From: Camillea tinctor
Lineage: Eukaryota > Ascomycota > Sordariomycetes > Xylariales > Xylariaceae
DNA length: 64,000 nucleotides
Assembly: GCA_022578605.1 (NCBI GenBank)
Contig: MU394105.1
Span: 1-64,000 of the forward strand
Reading direction: 5' to 3'
The translations under genes were made by a program, and so were the position numbers. Positions 38,928-48,159 of the stretch are shown here, piece after piece. How positions within the stretch are numbered: the stretch's first letter is position 1; every line of letters starts with the position of its first letter. The notes beneath the pieces are model-generated. The model was given only the letters and a program-made list of their open reading frames with translations. It had not been told where the DNA came from and did no database searches.

Positions 38928-39917
38928 CTATCTCCTCCTCCTCTTCCCGCCCCCTCCCCTCCTCGGCCCCTCCGCCTCAATCTCCGCAATATCCCTCTTA
39001 CTCAGCCTGAGCGTCGCTCCCCCCAGCTTCCCCACGGCCGGGGCATCCACCGGCCTATCCCTCCTCGGCGGGCCCATCCCCATCCCCACACCCTTCTTTT
39101 TCTTCTTCCCCGCGAACCCCGCCCCTGCCCCTCCGCCAGGCCTCTCCAGCACAATCCCGTTCTCCCGCGCCTCGCGGCGGCGCTTGGCTTCCCTCCCCGC
39201 GGCGGCGGCGGCGATTCCCTTCCGCTGCGCCATCGGCATCCTGGCTTGCGCGTAGATGCTGCTCTTCGCGCCCAGCGCGCCGACGCGCAGGTCGGTCGCG
39301 AGGTGCCGGTTGCGGCCTATGTGCTCGGTGCTGCCCCCGACCCCGTTGCTGCTCGAAGAAGAGGACGAGGACAGGAGGTGCGATTCCGAGAGCAGGCGCT
39401 GCAGCGCGAGGTCGTTTTTCACGAGCGAGGGGGCGTCTTCGTCGGTGGTGGTGGGCGCGGATCGGCGTTTGCTGGAGGAGAGAGTCGAGGAGGAGGTGGT
39501 GGTGGTGGAAGTGCTGGGGGGCGGGCGTGAGGAGAGGTAGGCTTTGGTTTCGCGCTTGGAGAGGCCGGTGAGGAGGATAGTGGTTGAGGGGGTGCGGGTG
39601 TGGGAGACTACTTCGACTTCGGGGGTGGTGGTTGTGGTTGACGTAGGGTTGGACTCGGGCTCGGGTTCTTCGTCGTCGGAGACGCCGTCCCATGACCCGT
39701 TCGAAGCATCGTCCCCTTCGGAATCAGATCTCATGTCCTCGGCTTCTGGTATAGATGTGGGTTCTGGTTTCGATTTTGTTGTAGATTGATCTGCTGGTTT
39801 TAGAGGCTTGAATTGCGCCTCGAAGTGCCGTCGGAATATGGCCATGGCGTCTTCCTTGGAGACCGAAGGTTCGGCCTTCTGGGTGCGCGATTGGCGCTTC
39901 CCTAATATCGTAGCCAT
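38928..39917 (-). CDS. FAF1: Faf1-type pre-rRNA processing factor
   Basis: Single-exon gene of 329 aa. The conserved block at residues 206-260 contains LRVGALGAKSSIYAQARMPM and then a basic segment ending ENGIVLERP, which fits the Faf1 (yeast)/C1orf131 (human) family needed for 18S rRNA processing in the nucleolus. The N-terminus (MATILGKRQSRTQK..AIFRRHFEAQFKPL) also fits this family, which typically starts with a short helical segment ending in FEAQFKPL. The middle is acidic and then Ser/Thr-rich low-complexity (80-190). The tail is Gly/Lys/Arg-rich, ending GGGGKRRRR, consistent with a nucleolar RNA-binding protein. It is divergent from HIS6 with a 379-bp shared upstream region. GC content is distinctly high in the 5' half on this strand, producing long overlapping ORFs in other frames that are not genes. 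Confidence 0.82.
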   Translation of the reverse strand: MATILGKRQSRTQKAEPSVSKEDAMAIFRRHFEAQFKPLKPADQSTTKSKPEPTSIPEAEDMRSDSEGDDASNGSWDGVSDDEEPEPESNPTSTTTTTPEVEVVSHTRTPSTTILLTGLSKRETKAYLSSRPPPSTSTTTTSSSTLSSSKRRSAPTTTDEDAPSLVKNDLALQRLLSESHLLSSSSSSSSNGVGGSTEHIGRNRHLATDLRVGALGAKSSIYAQARMPMAQRKGIAAAAAGREAKRRREARENGIVLERPGGGAGAGFAGKKKKKGVGMGMGPPRRDRPVDAPAVGKLGGATLRLSKRDIAEIEAEGPRRGGGGKRRRR

Positions 39918-40296
39918 TGTTATTTTCCCTCTTCTTTCTTTTTTTATGCAGTGGTTAAGTTGAATTGGAAAGTGAAGATTAAAAAAGTTGGTTGGTTTAG
40001 GTAAGTCGAAGTAGATTATAAAAAATTAATATGGAGAACTTTATCAGCCTTGCAGCTAAGGTTAGCCCCACTCACAAACCAAATCTAGGTGTTTGACCAA
40101 TCAGTAGCTCCAATCTACCACTAAAAATACAGAACCCCCGAACCTTAGAATCATCACCCCGCCATAGCCTTGCTCTCTCCCGTCGAGCTTTCCTCTCTTC
40201 TCTTCCCCTCCATACCTGCTCTCCCCCCCCTATTTATTCTTACCCCAACCTCAACCCCTTTTCTCCCCCTAACCCCAATTCCCTTCCACCACCACT
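39918..40296. promoter_or_regulatory. Shared divergent promoter of FAF1 and HIS6
   Basis: Only 379 bp separate the FAF1 and HIS6 start codons. A CCAAT box (CCAATCA) lies at 40097-40103, about 194 bp upstream of HIS6 and 180 bp upstream of FAF1, so it is central. A CT-rich tract (40178-40290) leads into the HIS6 start, as is common before highly expressed fungal genes. I see no exact TGASTCA Gcn4/CPC1 word here. Confidence 0.6.
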
Positions 40297-41255
40297 ATGA
40301 CCCGTTTCCGGCCGTGCATCGACCTGCACGCTGGGCAGGTGAAGCAGATCGTCGGCGGCACCCTCGACAGCGCCACCTCCGCGCTGCGCACCAACTACGT
40401 TTCCGCCCACCCCTCGAGCCACTATGCCTCCCTGTACCGTGATGCCGCCCTCGAGGGCGCCCACGTGATCATGCTGGGCCCAGGCAACGACGCCGCCGCC
40501 ACTGAGGCCCTGGCCGCCTGGCCGGGGCATCTGCAGGTCGGCGGCGGGATCAGCGATGGGAACGCCGCGCTGTGGGTGCAGAAGGGGGCTAGTAAGGTAA
40601 GGCTTTCTTACCTTTTTTTTTTTCCTCAAGTCCTAGCTGACGACATCCACGACCCGATTTAGTAGGTCATCATCACGTCCTTCCTGTTTCCCGAGGGCAA
40701 GTTCAGCCAGGAGCGCCTCGATGCCGTGCTGGCCGCGCTGGGCGGGCAGCGCGACAAGCTGGTCATCGACCTAAGCTGCCGGCGGCGCGGTGATGACAAG
40801 TGGTTCGTGGCCATGAACAAGTGGCAGACTATCACCGATATGGAGGTGAACCAAGGTTCGTCTTGTCCTGTTCTTGAGTTTTGTGTTTCCCTCCCCCTTT
40901 CCCCGACTGATGAAGAGGGGCCTGTGGAGATGTTTCTCTAAACTAATAAAAATAACTAGAATCCATCAAGAGCCTGGAGCCATACTGTTCCGAGTTCCTT
41001 ATCCACGCAGCGGATAATGAGGGCCTACAGAAGGGCATCGACGAGAAACTCGTCGAGAAGCTAGCCGCGTGGTGCAGCATACCTGTCACCTACGCGGGCG
41101 GCGGTAGGAACCTGGACGACCTAGAACTAGTTAAGAAGTTGAGCAATGGCAAAGTAGACCTTACTATCGGCAGCGCATTAGACTGCTTTGGTGGGACGGG
41201 CGTCAAGTTTGATGACTGCGTCGAATGGAACCGGAAACAAGACGCAGAAAGATAG
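40297..41255 (+). CDS. HIS6: ProFAR isomerase His6 (3 exons)
   Basis: Histidine biosynthesis enzyme, 5'-ProFAR (phosphoribosyl-formimino-AICAR-P) isomerase, an Amadori-type TIM-barrel reaction in the cytosol. Exons 40297-40596, 40666-40855 and 40960-41255 give 786 nt or 261 aa, the same length as the yeast enzyme. The start [20 protein letters not shown] contains the catalytic Asp of strand 1 (D9). LQVGGGIS is the first phosphate-binding loop, and [12 protein letters not shown] and [12 protein letters not shown] are the second half-barrel equivalents. Intron 1 is 69 nt and intron 2 is 104 nt. Both joins restore the reading frame, and the single ORF stops right after each exon. It converges on CRN1 with 306 bp between stops. 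Confidence 0.96.
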
Positions 41256-41561
41256 AAAATAACAGAAAGAGAAAAAAAAAAGTTAAGAGAATATATATCA
41301 ACATTCGAATTTGCCAACTGTAGTCCCTATAATGTATACCATCGAAGCCTTTATGCGTATAAAAAAGACATGAAAGATTCGGGGAGTCAAGGTTTATCAA
41401 AGGCTCCAAACTCCGGCAGCATTCCAGGAGTATAGCCGGCACCGATCAAATGTACGTACACGCCGCGTCAAAACCATTATCCATCAGCCACTCAAACACA
41501 AATCACATTCCGTATCCTGTCGGACCTCTCCTACTATATCTATTCTTGGGGTTTCGGATCA
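41256..41561. other. Short convergent 3' region between HIS6 and CRN1
   Basis: 306 bases between the two stop codons. It must contain both 3' UTRs, so overlap of the transcripts is likely. Nothing else seen. Confidence 0.6.
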
Positions 41562-43790
41562 TCACGACCTCAACTGCTCTAATTCTAGTTCCAGCTGGCG
41601 AATACGTTCGCTCTGGTCTTGAGTTCCAGATCCAACTCGCTTCTTAACGCTGTCCAACTCGGATGTGAGGTGGGTAATCTGTGCGCTTTGCGTGCTGATC
41701 AGCTTAGTCTGTGTCTCCAGAAGCTTCTTGATCTGCTCTAGCGTTTTTTCGACGGCAGGGCTGGCTGCATTATTGCTTGATGCTGCCGCTGGGGTGGGTG
41801 CTGAGGCTAAAGATGGCGACTTGAGAGGCTGTGCCGGTTTGGGTGGGAAGGCTGAGCTCGTCATGGTAGGCGAAACCACTTTAGGTTCCGCCGGTTTCAT
41901 AGGCATCGAGCTTCGTGGGGTAGGGCGCGAGACCTCCTCGAAGTTTGAGCTTTCCTCCGCGACCTCTTCCTTGTCCTCGTACTTGGATGCGATAGCTGCC
42001 ATGGAACCCTTCTGTTCGCTCACAGAAGGAACCGATCGCACTGGCGCAGGGGCGGGCTCTGGCTCCTTGGGAGCAGGCTTGGCCGCAGGCGCAGGGGTGG
42101 GTGCGGGTGCCGCAGCAGGGGGTTTGTAGTCGGAAGCCACCTCCACTGGCGGCTGGCCCTCATAAATGCTCTCGAAATCGATCTTGGGTGGTAGAGCGAC
42201 CTTACCCGAGAGCCAGTCCTGTGAGCTGAGACCGGGCTTCAGGCCTACCGCTGGAGGGAAGATGTCCGACTGGAATGTTTCGGCACGCCGAGGGACGGTG
42301 AAAGAGATAGGTTCGATGTACGAGTCGTTCACGGTCTTGTAAGCCCTCATGACTTCGTTCTCGTGAACCTGTCGAGTTTGTTAGTATGCATGTCGGCCCC
42401 AAGTCTCGTTCGTTCTTATTTCCGGGGGCTTACGTTAACACCGCGCTTGGGGACGAAGGCAATACCTCGCTGAGGGTCGCCGGACTTGTATTCGGAAAGG
42501 AACTCGAACTTATCGTTCTCGTACTCGAAGTAACGAATGTTGCCATCACTATGCGTTAGGGTTAGATATAGAATGTTCTCATGTTGCGTATATAGTGTTA
42601 AGTGCTCACCCCTTTCCGGCCAAGTACAGGCAATTGCAGCTGTCATCTACAAATCACCAAAGTTAGCGGAGCACTACGCCAGTGCAGCACAGATCTCCTT
42701 ACCCCAGAACGGCATGCAGACACCAGAAATACTGTCTAGGGTCTTGAAGCCACCGATAGGCGCGGGGTTACCGGGCTCCCAGAGAGCAAGCTGACGATCA
42801 CTCATCTTAGAGAAACCCGTGGTAGCAAATCGGTTTTGCTCGCCCAGCCAGACGGTACGACTGTTCTTGGCTCCCTCGTGGCCCGGGCTCTCGTGTGCGG
42901 GCCTCTCTTGTCGAACGTCCCATACACGTAGCTTCTTGTCTCTCGAGGTCGTTACCAACATAGTACCACTGGCGTTCCACGACAAGCTCTGAACAATGTC
43001 GGGGTGTCTAAGGGTAAGGGCGGTAGCACCGGAGCCGATATCCCAGATCCTGATGCTCAGGTCACCAGAAGCAGAGGCCAGGATGTTCTCGGCGGCGGGG
43101 TTGAAAAGAACCTGACCAACTTTTCTAGTGTGGCCGGTCAACTTGGACGTGGGATAGACATCGGCGGGTTCTTCGGCGTCGGTGAAGAGGGTAAAGTCCT
43201 GAGGCACCTGCCAGAGCATAACTTTCCCATCGTCGGAGGCGGAGGCGATAACTCGGTCGTTGAAAGGGTTCCTTTGAGCAAGGTTAGGGGGAAAGTCGTG
43301 CTTGGGCGGACTAAGGGGCTAGCTATCGAGGGGGGTCGCGTGCGCACCAGTCGGTATCGAGAACAGTGGCTGTGTGGCCACGGAACAGAGGAATGACATC
43401 GGGAACCTTGCCTCTCTCATTCACGGGGATGACAGCAAAAGCACCACCTCCACTCGCCTCCCAATTGACGGCGATGTACTCGGGGTTGGCCTATTGCGAC
43501 CATGATTGTCAGCAAGGGGCAGCTAGGCGCCAAAATGTCATGTAAACATAGGGTTGTTTTTGGTAGGATCCAACCCACGAACCTTTACCAAGTTGGTATC
43601 CCAAGCATTGCGACTGATGCGTAGGTTGTCGTAGCAGAATTCCTTTCGCGTTGACTTGCCGAAGACATGTCCTGCAGCGCGGTGAGGGTTAGACTGAGAG
43701 CGCAAGCTTATGATGCTGGTGACAAGGTGAGGCAAGGCTGGGGGAGGGAAACGCACGATACTTGGACGCTCGTACAAAGCGGCCAGACAT
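41562..43790 (-). CDS. CRN1: Coronin (7 exons)
   Basis: Actin-binding WD40 protein that bundles filaments and regulates Arp2/3 at cortical patches. Exons: 43757-43790, 43583-43671, 43348-43490, 42703-43271, 42610-42646, 42434-42548 and 41562-42368, together 1794 nt or 597 aa. The start MSGRFVRASKYRHVFGKSTRKE and DNLRISRNAWDTNLVK are the coronin N-terminal signature. WD repeats follow (DWNPFNDRVIASASDDGKV, LFNPAAENILASASGDLSIRIWD, LSWNASGTMLVTTSRDKKLRVWDV). The post-propeller block VMRAYKTVNDSYIEPISFTVPRR is typical. A Pro/Ala-rich linker (about 410-530) precedes a C-terminal coiled coil (about 535-597) of TLEQIKKLLETQTKLISTQ type, for oligomerisation and Arp2/3 contact. Seven exons, one only 37 nt, keep frame throughout. 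A transposon sits 565 bp upstream of the start. Confidence 0.95.
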
Positions 43791-44354
43791 GGTTAAGAGA
43801 GGTCGGGTGAGTGGATAGCTAAGGTAGCTATGGTTGATGTGGTTAAAAAAAATAAATAAGAAATAAATAAATAAAAAGTAAAGAAAAAAGAGAAAAAAGT
43901 AAAAAAGGATACTTTTATTGGTCGGAGGTTAATACAGTTTTACAAGAGAAGGAATATGGTAATTAAGGTAGGGTAAGGTAAGTTTTAGTTTTAGTTTTGG
44001 CTTTGGTTTTATTCGTAAGAGGCAGAGAGGGAAGAGAGAAGAGAGGGTGGGACAAAGAGAGAGAGAAAGAGAGAGAGAGAGTTAGTAGTAACTAAGTAGT
44101 AAGGAACAACTTGAAACTTGAAATGAATTGCGCCTCGTGCGTGGCCTTGTCCCTCCCAGTCTTAAGACTTGCAAGTCGAACGAGCTGAGAAGTTATTGCA
44201 GGAGAGGAACCTCTGGGTCAACCTTCTACCAAGTCCCCACTTGTAGTGTAAAAAACCCCCCTCTAACCCCCTGAAGCTTATTTGGGTAGAAGGAAAATGC
44301 AGGTAATTAGGTGGGGCTGTTTTGGGCACTTACAGGCATCGATTATGTACAAGA
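43791..44354. promoter_or_regulatory. CRN1 promoter segment up to the transposon
   Basis: Upstream of CRN1 is an A-rich stretch (43844-43910), then GA-repeat tracts (44040-44090). At 44355 the native sequence is interrupted by the Tc1-type element, so the promoter further upstream is separated from the gene by 1.8 kb of inserted DNA. Confidence 0.55.
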
Positions 44355-46145
44355 TACGGAGAATCCTAGCAAAAGAACCTGCCTGCCAAGAGTCTTGGCA
44401 TTTTGCCAACAGGTGTTACCCCATATATCTGCCAGTGCCATTTTGGTGTATTTTCCTATTTGATCCCACTCATCAAAATATGGATATACCTGCAGCATCA
44501 GATCATTTAGACGTTAGGTGTCTATAATTCCATATTTACTTAGATAGCTACCCAAATATGAATTAATATCTCATCTAATTGCAATTATTATCGCAATTCA
44601 TTCAACTTCCTTACATCAAAAGTAAATAAACGTTGTTTTCAGTTATTACACCTGCAATGGCCCCTCAAAATAAGACCGATATTGCTACTAGATCTTTGAT
44701 CGTAGCATTGAAATCCCCTTTTTTTGCTTTCACAACTAAAGCTATTCAACAACTTATTGGGGTCCCATTCCGTACGATTAACAGCATTTACCAAAAGGCC
44801 TGTGAGCGTGGTTTTGATCCATATGCCTCCATCCTCGCCGTTCGAGATAAATGGTTGCAAGATGCTCCGCGTAGTGGCCGTCCAAAGATCGATAGGGATA
44901 CTTTAGCTAAACGAGTGAAATCCCAGGTTTCGAAGAATCGTTACGGCCGCGAAATGACCTGCAAAGACATTGCGTACGAGCTATCTCAAAGCGGCCCACC
45001 CGTTTCCGCAATGACCGTATGGAGGACCCTCCAGTCAGTGGGATATAAGAAAGTGAAGCCCACGAAAAAGCCAGGTCTCACACAAAAGATGAAAGACCAA
45101 AGACTTCAATGGTGTTTAGACCATAAGGACTGGACTCTCGATGACTGGAAGAACGTTATATGGACGGACGAAACCTCTGTTGTTTTAAACCATCGACGAG
45201 GAGGCTATCGTGTATGGAGACGTGGAGACGAGGCCGTAACTCGCAGCTGTATCCGCGAGAGATGGAAGGGATATTCAGAATTTATGTTTTGGGGGTCCTT
45301 TTCATATGAAAAAAAAGGGCCTTGCCACTGTTGGTCTCCAGAGACCGTCAAGGCCCAAAAAGAAGCCGAGATCGAGATACAAAAGTTGAATGATGAATTG
45401 GAACCAGCGGCACGAGAAAAATGGGAATTAGAGACTGCTATGGATCGATTAGGTCTCCGTAATAAGCCAGGCAAAAAACCAAAATGGAGATTCACTGCAA
45501 AGACTGGACGACTTACACGGAGGAAAAAAGGGGTTGGAATCGACTGGTATCGTTATCGAAAGGAGGTCTTATTACCCAAAATCATCCCCTTTGCAAAGGA
45601 GTGTATGGAGTCTCGTCCAGGCACTCTGGTCCAGGAGGATGGGGCTCCTAGCCACTCCCATTGGTTTCAACAGCGTACATACGATCTTTTTGGTGTTATG
45701 AAGATGCTGTGGCCTGGCAACTCTCCAGACCTCAACGCCATCGAGCCTTGTTGGTTTCATATGAAAAAAATAACCACAAAAAAAGGAGCACCTAAAAATA
45801 GGGCTGAAGCCGTTCGTGCGTGGTTAGAATGCTGGAATGAGTTGCCTCAGGAGGTTATACAACGATGGATAGAAAGGATCCCATTTCATATCCAAGAGAT
45901 AATTAGTTTAAGGGGTGGAAATGAGTATAAGGAAGGGAGGCGTATTAGGGTAGATGTGCCTTCGACATATTGGTGTAAGGAGGAAGGTCAACTTTTTGAT
46001 AAAGACTTAGTAAATTGGGTGGAGGAGAACAATTTAGTTACTTAGTATTAGACATGGTTTGTCGCTTGTTGGCAACTGGCAGCCAAAATGGCTATTCAAT
46101 GCCAAGACTCTTGGCAGGCAGGTTCTTTTGCTAGGATTCTCCGTA
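44355..46145 (+). mobile_element. Complete Tc1-type DNA transposon with perfect terminal inverted repeats
   Basis: The element occupies 44357-46143, about 1.79 kb, flanked by TA on both sides (44355-44356 and 46144-46145), the target-site duplication of the Tc1/mariner superfamily. The terminal inverted repeats are perfect over at least 46 bp beginning CGGAGAATCC (left to about 44402, right from about 46098). Each TIR contains a 17-bp palindrome, TGCCAAGA-G-TCTTGGCA (44384-44400 on the left). One intact transposase ORF lies inside. Identical TIRs and an undamaged ORF argue for recent insertion and possible activity. Confidence 0.95.
44657..46045 (+). CDS. Tc1-type DD34E transposase, intact
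   Basis: 462-aa transposase in a single exon, starting at the first ATG in frame (MAPQNKTDIA) about 300 bp inside the left TIR. The N-terminal third is a helix-turn-helix DNA-binding region (about 25-130) ending in VWRTLQSVGYKKVKP. The catalytic triad is visible: D171 in IWTDET, D328 in VQEDGAPSH and E363 in SPDLNAIEPCW, with exactly 34 residues between the last two, which defines the DD34E Tc1 type. An insert of about 60 charged residues (about 231-293, Glu/Lys-rich helix then KKPKWRFTAK and RRKKGV) lies between the first and second Asp, longer than in classical Tc1. The ORF has no stops or frameshifts. The family level is confident; the specific lineage was not assigned. Confidence 0.93.
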   Translation: MAPQNKTDIATRSLIVALKSPFFAFTTKAIQQLIGVPFRTINSIYQKACERGFDPYASILAVRDKWLQDAPRSGRPKIDRDTLAKRVKSQVSKNRYGREMTCKDIAYELSQSGPPVSAMTVWRTLQSVGYKKVKPTKKPGLTQKMKDQRLQWCLDHKDWTLDDWKNVIWTDETSVVLNHRRGGYRVWRRGDEAVTRSCIRERWKGYSEFMFWGSFSYEKKGPCHCWSPETVKAQKEAEIEIQKLNDELEPAAREKWELETAMDRLGLRNKPGKKPKWRFTAKTGRLTRRKKGVGIDWYRYRKEVLLPKIIPFAKECMESRPGTLVQEDGAPSHSHWFQQRTYDLFGVMKMLWPGNSPDLNAIEPCWFHMKKITTKKGAPKNRAEAVRAWLECWNELPQEVIQRWIERIPFHIQEIISLRGGNEYKEGRRIRVDVPSTYWCKEEGQLFDKDLVNWVEENNLVT

Positions 46146-48159
46146 CCCATTGCCATTTCCCTTCCCCTCCTATTTGCTTACCTATCTCAACCTCACACTG
46201 GTTAGGGATGTATGTAAGCAAGTTTTTTTTTGTTTATGTATATGCCATATGTACAGACATACATGCATATGTATCTGTAAGTCATCTTTAAAGAAATACG
46301 GAATAGGTACATAAAAAAACAAAAACAAAAGAAAAATACACTAGAAAAAAAAGAAAAAAAAGAAAAAGAAGAAAAGGAACCCTCCCTTTGCAAACACACA
46401 CTACAAGATCATACGTAGGTAGGAACGAGATCAACGTTAGCCGACCCCAGGGGGGGATCCAACCAATGACGTGACAAGGAGAAGACCAACAGAGCAATTC
46501 GATAACCCCAGCATGCGACCATAAGTAGAAAAGCACCATTTAAGTTAATTACCCCTATTTGTACAGCCACATACAAAACCATACCGACTTTCCACACGTC
46601 AACTCATCTAACTAGGTACACTAGATATATAGTTTAGTCATCATATTTCCTTCTTTTTATATGTATCATATGTATATACCTGAGACAAGTGGGGTTCAAC
46701 CAAATACCCGACACGTTTGTTATACTCTACCTACACAGCTACAATACTCGCCATATTAGAGACTTGAGAAGTATAATATAGCTCCCGGGCATCGTTTGCG
46801 CCTCACTACGGCACGGGAACGAGACAGCAAAACGCTGGTCACTGGACAGGAAAGGCGATCAGCCGTCGATCGGAATCTTTAAACACGAACGCCTTTGAAG
46901 GACGCACGAGGTCAACCTGCAAGGGCCTGAACAAAGGGCAAACCTAGGCAAAGCAAGTCATCGAAGCCTAGGCGAGTCCAATGCAGACGAACAATAGGTT
47001 TGTGTGAATCGTATTGAGCAGCACCGGGCATGTTAATACAAAACCATCATTTTTATATCTATAATTATTTTCATTTGTCTTATTTAAGAAAAAGAACCTG
47101 TTTGGGCATTGAATCTAGGGGATATCAACAGAAACATGGGATGATCACCCGGATAACCCATGTAGAATTCTAAACTCTGCATTGCATTGAACTACCAGGT
47201 ACCTACCTACAAGAGATAAGAAGGTTGAATTGAGCATGTATTTTCTAAGTTCTCCGGTAGCTAACTAATCTGGTGGGATGAACTAAAACACCCATGAGCC
47301 ACAGTGGCTTGATCACCCATCAATCAGGGCAGTCAGCAACAAGAACTGCTTCACTATGCGGTATCTACCTATCTATCTAAGGTTTATGTAGGTCTTGGCA
47401 TCGAGGTAAGGATGCTTGCATTAAAACTTTCAACACCTTCTCACCTTGAAGAATATCCTATTTGTCAATTCATCTGATTAATATTTTAGTATATGTACTT
47501 AGATACCTATACACCTGTTCATCTTATGTATGTAGATAGTCATGTTCTTTATGAGTCTTAGTCTCACGCAATACTCACTATTTGTACCAATGGGATTGTC
47601 CTGTCTTATACTAGGTACTAGATATCTTGTACGTGTGGTTAAATGCAGGTGCATCAATGAAATCGATTCTACTATGGCTCAATGTCAATTCTGCTCAAAG
47701 ACAACTTACTCACTTTTAACCTTTGCCTAGGCATTGGGTACCCAGACTGCCGGACACAGTCGTGCAGCCATGTTACTCAGATGGACAAGAGCACACTAAG
47801 TAGGTTAGGCAGGTACCTAGGTAACAAAATATCACGTGCTAGATACCTTTTTGCCTCAAGCAATCTACGCCAAATGCTTATCTAACACAAGGCTAGAGGA
47901 GCACGGCGCGTTTTCTGACGCGACAAGGTTGCGCCTTAGCACCGGTAACCGCATATGGGGGGGGACCCCAGACATTTTCCCTATCGAGTCGGAACAGCCT
48001 TGAGTTGTCTCTTTCTCTCTCCTACATCCTCCACCTCCTCCACCTCCACCTCGGCCGTTATCTTCCCTTTCATCTTCACCAACCTTTTTTTCTTTTCATT
48101 TAATCTTCCATCTCCAGAAAAAAGGGTTTGTGCATTTCTTCATCATTGGCGTGGTCAAT
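46146..48159. other. Intergenic between the transposon and POB3
   Basis: About 2 kb. It holds A-rich tracts near 46310-46375, GGTACCTAGGTAAC-like words near 47811-47825, and the POB3 5' region with TGACGCGA near 47917 and a CT/CCACCT-rich tract (48005-48055) just upstream of the start. No gene supported; short ORFs at 47542-47885 match nothing known. Confidence 0.55.

Noticed and set aside
39055..39693. 212-aa ORF rich in Arg and His overlapping FAF1
   Set aside because: It is a shadow frame of the GC-rich FAF1 coding region; FAF1 has the conserved family block.
42556..42565. TTAGGGTTAG resembling a telomere repeat
   Set aside because: It lies in a short CRN1 intron near the branch-point region, and only about one and a half units exist.
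46798..46990. Possible tRNA or small RNA gene in a GC-richer patch
   Set aside because: No T-loop GGTTCRANTCC word or acceptor stem could be paired here, and no convincing tRNA was found elsewhere in the window.
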